From Dysidea avara (lineage: Eukaryota; Porifera; Demospongiae; Dictyoceratida; Dysideidae): DNA of 64,000 nt. Both the position numbers and the translations under genes were made by a program. This document shows, one piece after another, positions 33,101-45,800 of this stretch. The notes under the pieces are model-generated. The model was not told the origin of the DNA. It saw only the letters and a list, made by a program, of their open reading frames with translations, and did not search any database. Positions within the stretch are counted from its first letter, which is position 1; every line of letters starts with the position of its first letter. The DNA lies in contig NC_089272.1 of assembly GCF_963678975.1 (NCBI RefSeq), positions 63,562,574 to 63,626,573 on the forward strand. Reading direction: 5' to 3'.

Positions 33101-34102
33101 AAAATTAAAGAAGAGCAACCTACTAAACCACTCATTAGCAGTAACGTGTCTGCTATTTTCCATGGAACACACTTTGATAAGTTAATAGACATTTGTACAG
33201 GAGATTATGCTATTTTAAAAGGCAATCCAAAACAATGGCGTTTATTAGATTATAAAGATTTCCGTGAAGGTTATTGTAGCTACTATGTTGAACAAGGTGA
33301 ACCACCAGTGCCAATGACTGAAATACCAAGCAAATTTGACTTAGGACCTGTGTTATGGTTTAGCACAAAAACAGATGAAGCTGATTTATATGGTCCTTTT
33401 CAAGTTGAGATTAGCATCAACAGTACCATAGAAGCATACCAAAGAATGAGAGGTAAAAACCATAAAATTTGTTACAGAGCAGCAGGTACACTAGTGTACA
33501 AAGGAGAGGTTAATCATGTGGTGTTGATTTGTTGTGAGGAGGATGAGAATCTTCTGTCATTTCCACTGATAACAGGAAATAACACAAAGTATTTCAAACC
33601 TCCGGCTGAATTATGCAATGGCCTTAAAGATCCAACAGACACAATATTTCAAGTGGCAGTAAATGACTATCATAAAAAGCTTAAATATGCCCAGAGAAGA
33701 GATAACTATGACAGACATGAACATGTTAGTATTGCAATGTACATACCTCAAAAGCGAAAATTATTCTTTGACAAGAAGAATGCAACAGTGATGCTTACAT
33801 CTCACGAACACTACTGCATACAAAGCAGAAGAAAAGAATGTAAATTTAAGAATCATCTTTCTATCAGCCAACTAAAACAACATGTACCATGGATAACGAC
33901 TCCAGCTGAAACAGAAATCTTAAATAACAGTGATTGCCAGGCTAATCAGAGTTGCAGTTTTGCTAGCTCTGAAGAGCCTAATGGCCAACATGAGAAAACC
34001 TATGAAGACAATTTAGATCGTTCAAGTGACTTTCATGATACAGAATTCTATGTAGCTGATGATTCTGAAGCAGTGATAGTGAAGAAGAGACGTATTATGT
34101 AA
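27157..34102 (+). CDS. Two-exon gene, left paralogue; possibly ADP-ribosyltransferase-like
   Basis: Exon 1 is 27157-27227 (MACGNSSAEIDIEVDDPM; donor AA|GTAAGT) and exon 2 is 33067-34102 (acceptor CTATACAG; stop TAA), phase 2, giving 368 residues. It pairs along its length with the gene at 44896: shared blocks FFYPGVFVKIKE, FHGTHFDK, the pair GPV(L/V)WFST and YGP, HKICYR.AGTLVY, HVVLICC.ED and PLITG. The pattern HGT followed by an IC word, then a G..WFS....Y block, recalls the His and Tyr positions of PARP-type ADP-ribosyltransferases. This is only a resemblance; no Glu equivalent was identified. The C-terminus is acidic and ends in KKRRIM, a possible nuclear signal. There is no signal peptide or membrane segment. 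The frame is intact despite a 5.8-kb intron filled with mobile DNA. Confidence 0.75.
27600..28798. other. Left interior of the composite element, including a candidate gypsy LTR
   Basis: No convincing protein is seen. At about 28672-28690, read on the minus strand, a purine tract AAAAGAGGGAGA is followed directly by TGTTGGTGATG. That is how a polypurine tract abuts the 3' LTR of a gypsy element. The LTR would run toward lower coordinates, but its far end and the matching 5' LTR were not found. GCTTTTATACA is tandemly repeated near 28020-28040. Confidence 0.35.
28799..30920 (-). mobile_element. Ty3/gypsy polyprotein remnant (RT end, RNase H, integrase)
   Basis: On the minus strand from about 30920 it encodes the end of reverse transcriptase (CADPAKIKAI, RFLPRLSEVAKPLRQLT). 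RNase H follows (CDASDKCLGAALLQ, ETDHKPL), then the integrase zinc-binding HHCC region (HESHQG...CPVCNDY). The integrase core follows with its Asp (TVDYF), Asp (SDNGPQF) and Glu (NGKAE) positions, and a C-terminal part (VVDKVGERSYL). The frame is interrupted by a TGA at 29722-29720 and a TAG at 29212-29210. The gag, protease and front of the polymerase are missing. It is a dead, 5'-truncated copy inside the intron of the 27157 gene, on the opposite strand. Confidence 0.85.
31250..32012. repeat. Foldback with arrays of a 21-bp repeat at both ends
   Basis: About eight units of TTTTGCAATTGAATTCGTCG and variants (CCGTTTGCAATTGAATTCGT) lie at 31255-31440. About ten inverted units (GAATTCAATTGCAAAACCGA) lie at 31775-32000. 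Each unit contains CAATTG next to GAATTC. The middle is unique. Arrays of short subterminal repeats in opposite orientation are typical of DNA transposons. Apparent FAIEFV-repeat proteins in this region are by-products. Confidence 0.8.
32245..32463 (+). mobile_element. LINE reverse-transcriptase fragment
   Basis: The frame reads VFIDYVKTFDSVPHERLLLK, LEAYGIHGSLLRWFCSFL and RQVVINGH, matching the palm region of LINE polymerases (FxDxxKAFDxVpH). It is cut at both sides, without the catalytic box. Confidence 0.75.
32660..32770 (+). repeat. Tandem repeat, unit about 32 bp
   Basis: Three units of TCCGGAGGTCCAAATATTTC then GATATATTTG, with variants, are adjacent. A diverged unit, (A)TATCTGGACCC, lies near 32580. 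Confidence 0.65.
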
Positions 34103-35502
34103 TTGCTTAAAAGAAGCCTCCAATTACATGTACACTTGATTATTCTGTTATTATGGTATAGCCACATACAGTACCTACATATGTATATGACTAACTAACA
34201 TTGAACTGTAATAATATATAGAATACTGCAACCATTAAATGATGTACCGCAATAACATAATTATATACAACTGCATGGCTTGTGCTATTTGCTACATCAC
34301 AGTAATGCAAATTAATAGTGAGGTTTAAATTTTAGTATCAGCCTTATTAACTAAATTTTGTGTTGCTGTTCTTGAGATCTCAGACACTTAATGTTATAAC
34401 ACACTCTATATGGTATCTGTTATCAAATGCTAGTTTGTATATAGCTGTAATTACCATGCTTCAGATCACCCCAAGCCACTGAACTCTAGCTATACATACA
34501 TCAGGTTTCTTCTTGAATGACATATATAAGGTAGAAACTAAAAGAGGTTGGTAGCTGGGAGCCACGTAGCACAGCGGTTATGACCCTGGACTCACACACT
34601 GGAGGTCCTAAGTTTAATTCCCGGTCAGGGATGTTGGTGTTGTTTTTTTTTTTTTTTTTTTGTTTGAGGACCCTTCTTGTCTAAGTTTTTAAATTTTATT
34701 CACATGACTGCCAGACAGACACTGCATTTTTTTTAAAATTCTATATCCGACTATAGTGATCTGCAAAAAGGGGTCTGATAGCCTTTCCAAACTTCGGAGT
34801 TTTGTAACTCCTCTTGTTTTATCCTACCACCTTCTTCTATTACATCACATAATAGTGGTATCAAGTGTTAATAATAGTTATGGGAATAACATGACTAAAA
34901 TTCAAGCTCATACTATATACATAAATCAAGTTATAGGTTGCCAGGTGCATCAGTGCAGGTAACTCTATAGGCAGCTTTCTTGTTTCATTATACTTTTAGC
35001 TATTCCCTTGTTTAATTTACTTGTTTCTTTACATGGTCCCTAATTGAATTTAATACTCTTAAGTTTTCTTTATAATAATTATATAATTATGATGACTGCT
35101 AGTTTTTCACGTTGTATATTTCCTTTCATATTATTTTTATGTTGTATATGTATCAGCATGATTGCATGCTACTGGTGGTTTCTAAATTAATAATTCCTTT
35201 AAATAGCAAGGATTTTTCTGAAGGGTTCTGTAGTTTCCTTTCCCACATAAAAAAAAAGAATTACATCATAAAATTACTTGAATTCCAAACTGTTGGAACA
35301 GGCCAGGTCAATAGCTGGATCTTGTAAGTTACACCAGTGATGGTTTGATCTGGATCCTCTTATACACATCACTGTAGAACGTAATAAATAAGAAAGTTTA
35401 TACCTGATCCAAAACAGTGTCTGACTATAAGGATGACCACGTTTCTCAGAGAATGCCCAGACAAGTGCAGATTTCTTTAGATGACTCTTTTAAGACAGAT
35501 AT
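34103..35502. other. Gap downstream of the left paralogue
   Basis: No gene is seen. It contains the tRNA-like SINE at 34555-34645 with a T-run, and otherwise AT-rich unassigned sequence. Confidence 0.4.
34555..34645 (+). repeat. tRNA-derived SINE head with T-tract
   Basis: GGGAGCCACGTAGCACAGCG followed by GTTATGACC, and later CTAAGTTTAATTCCCGG, have the spacing of A and B boxes. A run of about 20 T follows at 34645-34662. Confidence 0.55.
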
Positions 35503-35739
35503 CACTGCTTGAAGTATCTTAGTTTACTACAGTGGTATATCCCCAGTATATGGAACAATTAATTGTTTGTTATTTTAGTAGTTTTTCAGTAAACCCGCAT
35601 TCACTGATGTTTTACTGAGAGTTTAAAACTTAGTAAAATAATTATGTTCCATATACTTAAGTTTACTGACACTTTACTACCGGTATAACTACAGTAAGGC
35701 ATCTTAACAAATTAGTAAACTAAGAACCTTCAAGCAGTG
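35503..35739. mobile_element. 237-bp MITE, 26-bp terminal inverted repeats
   Basis: The left end CACTGCTTGAAGTATCTTAG and the inverted right end CACTGCTTGAAGGTTCTTAG continue to TTTACT. The flanks read TAT on both sides, so a 3-bp target duplication (PIF/Harbinger style) is possible. A second inner inverted pair, GTATATGGAAC/GTTCCATATAC, is also present. Confidence 0.75.
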
Positions 35740-36053
35740 TATGTAACTACATAATTATGTGGCACTTTCTGAACAAGATTCAAAACTTTGTGCATATAGC
35801 AACACTTATCATCCTTTTGACCTCAGCAATCCAGTGATTCCCCTAAATTCTATCTGTGTCCATTGCTGAATCATTACAATAACTGCTTTGCTTTCAAAAT
35901 TATTATCAAAATTAAATACATATTTGGATGTGGCTTCATCCACATCCTTTGCTAACAATAGCTATAAACCACAGTGACACTGCTATATAGCCTGAGTATA
36001 GAGTTCATTCAGCAGATTAGCAGAAGCAGAGTACTGTTTTTGTTGAGGGTGCA

Positions 36054-37229
36054 ATGAGTTCTGCTGAGCTAACAACAACAGTAAGTGGTGAAAAAGTTCA
36101 ACATAAGTTTACATTGTATAACTATGTGAGGCATTCAAAAAATTTTATTCTTACAAAGTTGGTTTATTTGTTTATTATTTAGTCCATTTCCTATATCCAG
36201 TGATCAAGTTTGTAATAGAAGGACAACACCCTGCTTACAATATAGTGTGAAAAATGAAATTGATTTTGCTGTTTACGTAAAGAAAATATGTAAGGAGTTT
36301 GTGGTTGACTCACTTGGAAAATTTTTAATTTATCCATCCATAATTATGGATTTGTTAATGAGAAGCGTTGGCAGTTTTGACAGTGTAATTGTTGTGTTAG
36401 ATTTCCTCCCACTGTTTTACAGCCTTGTAATGGATGCCATTTACACTAAAATTAATTACATTTGGCTTCAGCAGAAATTAATCAGAATTTCTTGTAAAGC
36501 TTATGATGAACTTGAGTCCACACAAACTAGCATTTGGGTTAAATTTTTTCTCCTTAACAATACCATATGGAATCATGCTAGTACTGACACACTGGTTTAT
36601 GTTGGCCATCATCGGAGTTCGGATATACGCTGATAACTTCTCTAGGGAAATAGATATAGTAATGGAAACTCTACCAGTGAGCCTGAAACAGGAGATTACA
36701 AATCTGCACCTTACACACGTTTCATGATATTCTGTGGTGTTTATCTTCCATTAGCTTCAGTTGTTGTGTATATTTTACTCAACAAGTACTGGTTCCTTGA
36801 GATATTTTGGACAATAAAAGATGCATCGGCAGAAAGTAAAATTAAGGAAATACCAACTAAAGTGAAACTACTAGCCTGTCTTGTAGATCCACTACATACA
36901 TTGCTGTGATATTTCTGATGATGCCTTTTATATTTTTAGCGGTTGGAACATTCTTATCTGACTATCAAACTTCAGATTTTGTGTTAGTGTCAAGTGCAAA
37001 GAGTGCTGCTGATGCTTGTGGGAAAGGTTTTATTATACTGTTTGTCTTATCAAATATACAAGCTGTCACCTCTTTTTCTATTTTCATAATAATCTTATTG
37101 TGGTTAGGGTCAAACTGTCAGATTGTGATAAGGAAAGCACAAGAAAGCAAAATAAACAGAATACTTCCAACAGCTAATAACACTAACCATCAAGATTTAT
37201 TTTACATAGAACTGTCAAGAATGGAATGA
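36054..37229 (+). pseudogene. Multi-pass membrane protein gene with broken frame
   Basis: A short first exon (ATG 36054, donor ACA|GTAAGTG at 36081) may precede the main body near 36182-37229. The body must be read in three frames: 36247-about 36545 (frame 1), then about 36545-36665, then about 36665-36890, then about 36880-37229 to a TGA. Each piece contains hydrophobic helices (VIVVLDFLPLFYSLVMDAIY; IPYGIMLVLTHWFMLAIIG; GVYLPLASVVVYILL; IAVIFLMMPFIFLAVGTFLS; SFSIFIIILLWL), six or more in total. The first switch falls in a T-run. No intron signals explain the switches, so it is either a pseudogene or a sequence with assembly indels. A seven-helix chemoreceptor-like protein is possible but unproven. 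Confidence 0.5.
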
Positions 37230-38067
37230 ACTACTCCCCCCAGACTTTGCAATTAATGTGGTATACATTTTAACTAGCGTACATGCAATTACCTCCCTAA
37301 TTCTTTTTATCATTACATCAGTGTTGTGCTGTATTTTTTAACCATCATAATAATAATTATGATTATACAAGATAAACCACTGCAGCAAGTACAATATGGA
37401 AAGTATAGCATGAGGGTGTGGTCAAGAGAATAGCTATAATATTTTGCAAAATTATAATTACTTGGTGTTTTTAGTAAAGCACTATATAGCTTAAAATGCA
37501 TCACATCGTGCCTCCAAACATTATATCACAAATATACAGGCATTGAAATGAACACAATTAATGCATAGAGAGAAACCATCATTACTGGAATGCTGAAAAT
37601 GTTGTACAAATGTAAATTAACAAAATTGTGGGTGAGTCCTCGGACACATTCAACCACAAGCATGACTTTTTAAAAGACCTGTGTGGGTATGGCAAAGGTG
37701 TGGTTAGCTATACAAAAAATAAGTAGTATAAGCAACTAGATCCGGCCACTCTTTACTGTTCTTGGTAGAAATATACTCACTATAGGATATTCTGTGGGCA
37801 GCATCTAAGCACTTTCTGACAGATAAGTTGTTGAGTGTAATAGCAGGGTTAGAAAATGTAATAAAATTTCCAGTTGACTGCTGAAATTATGTATTTCAAT
37901 GGTCTCATAGCAACTTGAGAAGTTTAATCAATCAAATTCTGCCAATAATTGCATATACTCAACTGGGATTGTTCCCTATTGTGCTCTGATTGTAATAGAG
38001 TCTACTATAAAGGACATGTCAATTCCAACATAGCAATAGAAGCACAAGAAGTTGGTAGGAATTGTAG
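37230..38067. other. Gap, nothing recognised
   Basis: AT-rich sequence with no supported coding frame, inverted repeat or tandem repeat beyond short homopolymers. Confidence 0.4.
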
Positions 38068-38075
38068 CTTGAGGT

Positions 38076-38522
38076 TAGGGATGCGGCGATTATGCCGGCA
38101 TAATTTCGGGAATAATAGGTATGTGTGGAAATCAGGAATTATGCTAGCATTTTGAGGTGATTATGAAGCTTTAACAGTAGGAAAATCTGCAGATTGCATA
38201 GTTCCGTTAAAAAAGATCGAGATACTCTAATAGAGCAGTCAGAAACTCTAATAGAACAGTCACTGAATATTATTTACTTTAATAAAGCAGTCACATTGAA
38301 ATTAAATACTCTAATACAGCAACCAGTTAAAGAATTCAAGACTATTGAAGCTTAAACATCAATGAAAATAGCCTGATACAGCAATGAACTGGCATTATTA
38401 GCCAATTATGGTGGCATAATTTTGGGAATAATGGGCAATTCTCAAAAGCATAATAGGTGATTTTTTGAGCACTGCTCAAAAGCATAATGCTCAATTTTTG
38501 GAGCATAATAGCCTCATGCCTA
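38076..38522 (+). mobile_element. hAT-like MITE of the TAGGGATGCG family, copy 2, intact
   Basis: The element starts TAGGGATGCGGCGATTATGC; the inverted right end reads TAGGCATGAGGCTATTATGC. It is flanked by an exact 8-bp duplication CTTGAGGT (38068-38075 and 38523-38530), as for hAT. It is the uninterrupted counterpart of 19751-21290 and carries internal CTCTAATAGAGCAGTCA motifs. Confidence 0.85.
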
Positions 38523-39119
38523 CTTGAGGTGCTTCACAGGCCTGGTGGTTATCCAAGTCAGCAAACACACATGAACATATGGGCAATCATTGGAAACTTT
38601 GATGAGCATATAGTTGCCAGAATATAAAGAAAACTGGTTATGGTGATAAGTGTAATGCTGCTGAGTTAATGTAACATGCCTAGGGTAGCCATTTAAATTG
38701 CAGGTCAAGTGCAGAATCACATAATAAACATTATTTTCACATCACACTGAATGGACCACCTCCACAAATTGACAGCAGTGGATAGAGTATCAGAATTGAA
38801 GCAGCTTTAAGAGAAATGATAGATGACCAGAATGAAAACCTACCAGAAGTCTATTCCAAGTCATGCAGGAGCTTTCCAGTTCAGCAGAGTCACCGAACTT
38901 GGATTGGACAGACAGTGTCTACAAAATTAATGGTCTTCACATTGAGACTTAAGAGCTATATTATCAAGAACTCTGAAATATTCAAAATATATAATGCCAA
39001 AATTGCAAATTATTATTATGCATATTATGAGTCCAGTCTTGTCAATTTCTCTTTCACTAATTCCTCTATCATTTACAACAATTTAAGGAGTATGTATCAC
39101 CAAAATTAAATTTGTTCCA

Positions 39120-39190
39120 TCAACAATCACTCTCAATGAATCAACAGTCACTCTCAATGAATCAACAGTCACTCTCAATGAATCAACAAT
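39120..39190 (+). repeat. Tandem repeat, 21-bp unit, about three copies
   Basis: TCAACA(A/G)TCACTCTCAATGAA repeats head to tail. A 24-bp duplication, AGCTAGCAGCTGGGTATATA with GACC, lies further on at about 39505-39552. Confidence 0.8.
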
Positions 39191-39888
39191 GATACTCTAC
39201 TAACTCAAGCATATACATATTTTGTAGGTTACTAACAAAATTATAGTCACAGCCAGGGGCCATTGTCTAGGAAAACAGGAATGGAAAACGTAACGGGAGC
39301 GACCAACTAAAAATGTCTGATAAAGGTCACCACATCAAGTTAGATTTTGCAGCACAATGGCTTTGTTGGATCCTTCCACTAAAACATGTTTGAAGTACTC
39401 TAATAGAGCAATCACCTGCTTTAAAAACACTATAAAAGATCTGTCAAGAATGTTGCATTAGTTATTTCAACAGGAACCTGATAGGCTGTGAATTGATGGA
39501 CTATAGCTAGCAGCTGGGTATATAGACCAGCTAGCAGCTGGGTATATAGACCAGCTAATTATAAGTACGTATACATAGCTAACTCATCAACACTGAAAGT
39601 TAGTTAGCTACTCCTTGAGCCAAAACATTTTATTTAACTACTAACTTTGAACCCCACTAGGACCTGTGAGAAGGCTTTTAAAGCTTGTATAGTACATAAT
39701 TTATTTTATTAAAAAATTACAGTAAACAAATCTATTATACATGCAAAAATAGCAGCATGTTACAATAATAACCAAGTCACATAACACTATATGTACACCT
39801 GTACAGCTGTATAATGATAATAGTACTTAGAATAATATACTTTATAGGAATAATTTACACTTTATAGGAATAATTTACACTTTACTGT

Positions 39889-42800
39889 TTAATATGTTGA
39901 CTGTGAATGTCTCTTCTTCTCCAGTTCACTCGTTAGTGTTTCAATGTCTTTCAACAAGTTACGTCTCTTCAGTTCTAATGTTGCAGTCTGTATTAGGGGC
40001 GTGGCTGACTGCTCTTCCCCTTCATCTTGCTGGAGTCCCTCCTTAATTGTGTCCTTCAAGCGACTGTGTAGCTGATCAATACGTTCTTGTAGTTCTGAGA
40101 TCTGGTGATCCACCAGTTCCTTAGGGGACCTGAATAATGATCGAGAAATTTTTCTTGTCTTTGTGGGCCTGTAGTAAAAGTAGGAAATAGTTTTACAACA
40201 GCAACAAGTGACTAGAACATGTGAATATATTATACAACTAATGTTATTCTCTACAGCAAACCATAACACACATCCTACATAGCAAAACCGTAGTCGGGTT
40301 AAGAGCATGCGCTTATAAATTTCGGAGAAAACTTTTCTAAAAATAGTACTATCACACATATGTGCAATAAATAACTTAACACGGAATCACTACATAAAAG
40401 TTAGACACCAAGACCAAGGGAACTAAGCGATTTAGTAGCCCCGATGGCCTGAGGCTGTAGCGTCCGAGCACAGCGAGGGTGCTACTAAGGGCCTGAGGGG
40501 TTACTTAATCACTTAGTTCCTGTTGGTTGCGGTGTCTAACTTATTTAGACTATGGTTTAAAGTACGTACCTTATAGCCAGAGCATGAGTGTGGGGTGAAA
40601 GAGCAATGCAGAACAGTGAACGGTTTCTTCCTGAAGTCCTTATAGCGCCCACAAAAAAATATTATCCGACCGGTAACCAGAGTAACAGCTAGAGCTACAG
40701 ACCGACTATGCTATATGATGTTCACCAGACCCTTTTCTTTCCCGCCCCCACAAAAAAGAAAGAAAAGGGTCTGGCTACGCGAGACTAATGCCACTTAGTT
40801 TACTATTTGTCCAGAATTATTTGCAGAACACGGAGAAGAAGAGTATTACAGTATTATCAAGTACTGTAGTGTGCCTTTCGTGTAATAATTATTTATCATG
40901 TACAAAATTGCTTGAGGGCGGGTGACTAAGTGAACATGTGTAGGTGACTAAGTGAACATGTCAGGTGACTAATAAGTGATTTAGTAAACCTGTAAATGAG
41001 CCATATCATAGTCTAAGTTGTAATAGAGCAGTTAGTAGTTTGGCAGTTTGTGCCAGATATTTCTGGGTGAAATCCTTCGTGATGAAGAAGAATATTGCAA
41101 TCCAGAAGGTTGATTTGCTGTATACATAGTAAAGGGAGACCTCAAGGGAGACGTAAGTGCTCAAGGAGACATTAATTTTCCAGTACTTCAAGATTTTCTT
41201 CCCATGGGTAGCTGTCATGTGTTGAGCCTCGCAATTGGCCATGTGCGCTTATCAGCCATGGTTAATCATAAGAAATGAGTGATTAACAAATTAACAAATA
41301 ATGCGTGCTTAATAGACACATGCGCTTAACAACCCAACTCTACAGTACAGAAACAGTACATAGAGTTACCCTAGTGATATCTTGTAAATACAACCCTACT
41401 GATGTATGTACATTATGATTACTCACAGCACTTCTGGTGTGGGTGGAGAATCAACTCTGAGTTGTCTTAATCTTTGATTGCTGACATCATCATTGAGATC
41501 ATGTGATCCAGTAACATGGTGATCAATGCTGATCAACTGGTGTAGTTTACCTTCATCAAGTAGTGACTGATAAGTGGCCAGTCTCTCCTGTATGTGCTGC
41601 AAGGAGATTATATACTCTGATAACCGCAGTTAATTAACACTTTAGTTGATGACAATTCCTTTATATCATTCACACAAAATTTTAGCCTTTCAGCTCTATG
41701 AACACTAGGTGGTCCTGGGCTCAATCGTTTACTGCACAATAGGTCCAAGACTAAAGTAAGGCGTAAATTCTTGCAGTATAATACAGAATTCAAACAAACT
41801 GTACTTGTACTTTAGAAATTGAAAACAAAAAACACCAAATTATCATATTGACCAAGACGTGCATATTTCTGTGCCTCTTTCAGAATTATACAATGAAACA
41901 TCAGATATCAATATACTCTAATAGAGCAGTCACTATTAGTCCCACAAAGCCATAATGACACAGGTAAACTTGTGCTATGTTATTACATTCTAAGTAAAAT
42001 ATACAATACTGCTGGCAAAATAGTGAACATAACAGGCTAAATAAAAAGAATCACTTAAAAAGCAAAAATATCACTGATCTCAGGAAAACTTCAAGTACTT
42101 CTATTTTATATACCAAAATGTATGAAAGTTAGCTGTGACAGATAAAATCCAAACAATTTGACCATCAAATGATTCTAAATAAGAGCAGGCCTAAGGTTTA
42201 CTCACCTCAGGGGAGAAATCAAGGTTGGATGGTGCATGGACCTTGACATTGATCAAGTCACTGACAACGTTGATTTTGCCAGTCAGTGTTGATGATGCTT
42301 GAATAGCTGACTCCATTGTTTGTGCCCCACCAGACAGTTGCGATAAGTTGAGGTGTGAACGAGCAAAGAACAAATCTTGACAACAAGTTCTGATGGCCTA
42401 TAGCAAACAAGTCACATGATATAAAGCAGTACATGTACAGAATGGAGAAAATGCTATTCTAGGCAAATACAAGGGCTAGCATGTAATGTTCTCACCTTAT
42501 AGAACTCCCTCAAGAAGTGAGGGTTGTAATCATCAGTTAGCTCATCCACTTTAATATGTGCCATACAATGCATCACTACCAACACAAACTCTCCCACTGT
42601 TTCCATACGTTCCTCACGGATGAACAATATCTTTGTCGTGTGTTGATAATGGAATGAGTTTCTGAAGCAGTTTCTTGTGTAGTTGTTAGGAGGAAGATTG
42701 GATGCTACAAGGATGGTCACCTCTGGCATTCCATTACGAGTTTGTAGTAGATTACTAACAAACACACCAAACCGATATACTACAAAATTAGTTGGTCGTA

Positions 42801-45800
42801 GTTTCTCAATGTCTACAGCAACCAGGCCACCAGTACACACCCACTGAGCATCTTTCAAGTCAATGTATGGACCGACTTGTATGCCATCACCAGCTGCTGC
42901 TCCTTGTAGTTTAACTATCGCCTCAATCTCTGATAACTGATTGAACAGTGGAGTAGACATCAGTAGGTTAGACAAGTCTTGTTCTCCCATCTCAACATTG
43001 TATGCAGCTGGTTTGGGTTGTGGTTTGGCTATCTTGGGTGGTATAACCTCACTCAGATCATCTGGTATATCTGGTGGAGGAGGATGGAGAATGGTAGTGG
43101 GTTGTTTACTCTCTGGAACATTTTCTGACATGCGTAGAGGAAATCCTGGTGTGGTAGGACGAGCAGCATCCTCAACATGTTGACGTAACTCATTTGCTTG
43201 TTGTTCATTCATCTTTATCAGTTCTTGTTGTTCTTGCTCATCAGCTTGTTGACGTTCAGTCTCTTCTTTGGCAGCAGATGCTTCCAATTCTTTATGTTTC
43301 TTTTCTTGTTTCCTCTTACGACGTTTAGCAATCTCATCTTTCAGTTTGGTTAGCTGACTACCTTTCTCATTCTCTAATTTGTCTTGTAAATGTTCCATAT
43401 CTTTCTTATGGTCCTCTATCAGTTGCTATAGAAAACAGAAACATTACATAAATACACATTTAATGATACATACACACATTATGTATATACCACCATCTCA
43501 TACAATAGCAGTGCTTACTTGTCTTTCTTGTTCAGTTAGGTTTCCCATTTTCGCCAACCTTTGCTCATGCTCCTGCTGTCTAGCAGCTAACTGGTTTTGC
43601 TGGATCTTGTCATAACGTTCTTTTAGTTCTTTCTGACGTAAAGTGTCTTTATTCTTTTCTCGTTGAATTTCAGCCTCTAATTCTTTAATCTGTTGTTCTC
43701 TTGCTCGTTTCCTTTCTTCTTCTTTTTGTCTTCTTGCTGCCTTAATGTCTTCTAGTTTCTTTTTACGAGCCTCCATCACTTCAGTACGGAACCTCTCTGC
43801 CTCGGTAGCTGCTCTCTCGGCCTCTTCTTTGTAAGATTGTATGAGAGCTTTCTCTGGTGTCAACTCTTCCATAACATTCACCAAATCTCTTATCTGTTGT
43901 TCCCTTAACTCTAATACTTTGTGATTATAGGCCACCTCTAGTTCAGGGACCACCTCTTTGTGAATGTTGTCCAACTTTTCTTCAGTTTTCTGATCAAATT
44001 CTGCTAACTGTTGTTGTAGCTCTTCATCAAGCTCTTGTTTCTTCTGTTCTAACTCTGCTTGTTTGAGGGATGCTGATTTTGAGATGAGTTCAACCATCGC
44101 TGCATCTTTCTTTGCTATTAGTTCTTCTCTTTCTTTCATTCTAGCTTCTCTTACAGCTGTTTTACGTTCTTCTATCACTACTGCTTTCTGTCTCTCATGT
44201 TGTTCAGCTAACTGGACACCTTCTCTCAAGTGACGCTGCTGTAGGACACGATATATCAACTTCTCTTCTTGTCCATCTTTTTTCTCTGCCAGTGCTTTGT
44301 TGAGGGCTTCCATTTCTGCATCCTTCAACAACTTTGTTTCCAGCTCATCACGTTCCTTCTTCTGTTCAGCTAGTAATCGTTCTCTTTCAAGTTTCTTCTT
44401 TTGTGCTAGTTTTTCAGCAGCTTGTTGTTTTCTCTCAGCAATCTTCTTAGACAATGCTGTCTTCTGTTGCTGTTGTTCTTGTAGTAGATTATCTTCAAGT
44501 GATTTCATATCTTCATGATGTTGTTGTAACATTTTCTCTGATTGTTCCGTGGTCATGCTGCGTTGCTTCTCAGCAAACTCTCTCTTAAAAGACAACTCCT
44601 TCTTTTGTAGCATCTATGAAAGCAAATCAATCAGCATAGGTTTATGTACATTTTGTAACATTGTATAATTCATGTAAGTATAATGTAGTATAATTAGTCA
44701 AACAAGATAGTTAAACTAACAAGGGTACTTCCCTGGGATTTCCCCATTACTAAAGCATCAATAACTATTTTGGATGCAGTGTGGTTTGGTTGCTAGGATA
44801 CACAATATATCAGGTGACTAGCAGACTATATATATACATGAACAGCACATGACCACATAGTTTATTAGAGCTATAGTAGGAGTGTGTGTGCGTATATGGC
44901 TTGTGGAAACCCTAGTCCTGAAATTGATATAGAAGTAGATGACCCAATGAAATTCTTTAAAGAAAAAGAGTAAGTTGACAAGCTCTTATATGTTTGTAAC
45001 ACCAATATATAGTTATTATACACTCATCAAACTGTGATGTGGTACATCCTTAAACTGCCTTTTTTTATAAATCAACAGTAGGCCAGAGTTCTTCTATCCT
45101 GGTGTGTTTGTTAAGATCAAAGAAGACTGGCCTACCTTACGATCCATTACTAGTACTGTACATTCTGTGTTCCATGGGACACACTTTGATAAAATGACAA
45201 GCATATGTACAGAAGATTATGCTTTTTTAAAACCACATAAAAAGAAATGGCGAGTATTAGATCGCAAAGATTACAATAAAGAATATTGCAGTTACACTAT
45301 TTCTCCAGGTCAGTCACCTGAGCCATTCACTTCTAAAGGGGATCATGTATTTGGACCAGTTGTATGGTTTAGTACAAGACAACATGAGACCGATAACTAT
45401 GGTCCTTGTCAGTTTGAGTTTAACTTCAATAGTGTCTTAGAGGCATACCAAAGAAACAGAGGAAGAACACATAAGATATGTTACAGGACAGCAGGAACAC
45501 TAGTATATGATAAAGAAGTTAGTCACGTAGTTCTGATATGTTGTATGGAAGATAAGGAACATGAGGAATTACCACTGATAACAGGGGGGAACACAACTTA
45601 TTTCACACCACCTGTTGAATTGGATAGAGTAAACGGCAGTCCAAAGTTAAATAGAGCAGATTTTCAAGTGACGACAAACGAGTATTGCATCAGACATGAA
45701 CATGTTGCTTTTGCAATATACCAGCCTAGATATCAGAAACTTTGTATTAGCATAAATGATGGTTTGTTGAGGCTCACACCTCATCAATATTGCATACCGA

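Larger units (their letters stand above)
23773..34102. other. Left copy of a segmental duplication (partner 39488-46258)
   Basis: From GAATTGATGGACCATAGCT onward the sequence parallels 39488-46258 in the same order: low-complexity 3' flank, exons of the minus-strand coiled-coil gene, then the plus-strand two-exon gene. The left copy is longer because of insertions in the plus gene's intron and shorter in the coiled-coil part because of deletions. Confidence 0.8.

Noticed and set aside
44613-44613. ATG at the start of the 44613 exon as a gene start
   Set aside because: It directly follows a splice acceptor (TTTCATAG) and the phase continues from 47998; the same acceptor is present in the left copy. 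Kept as an internal exon, with the alternative noted.
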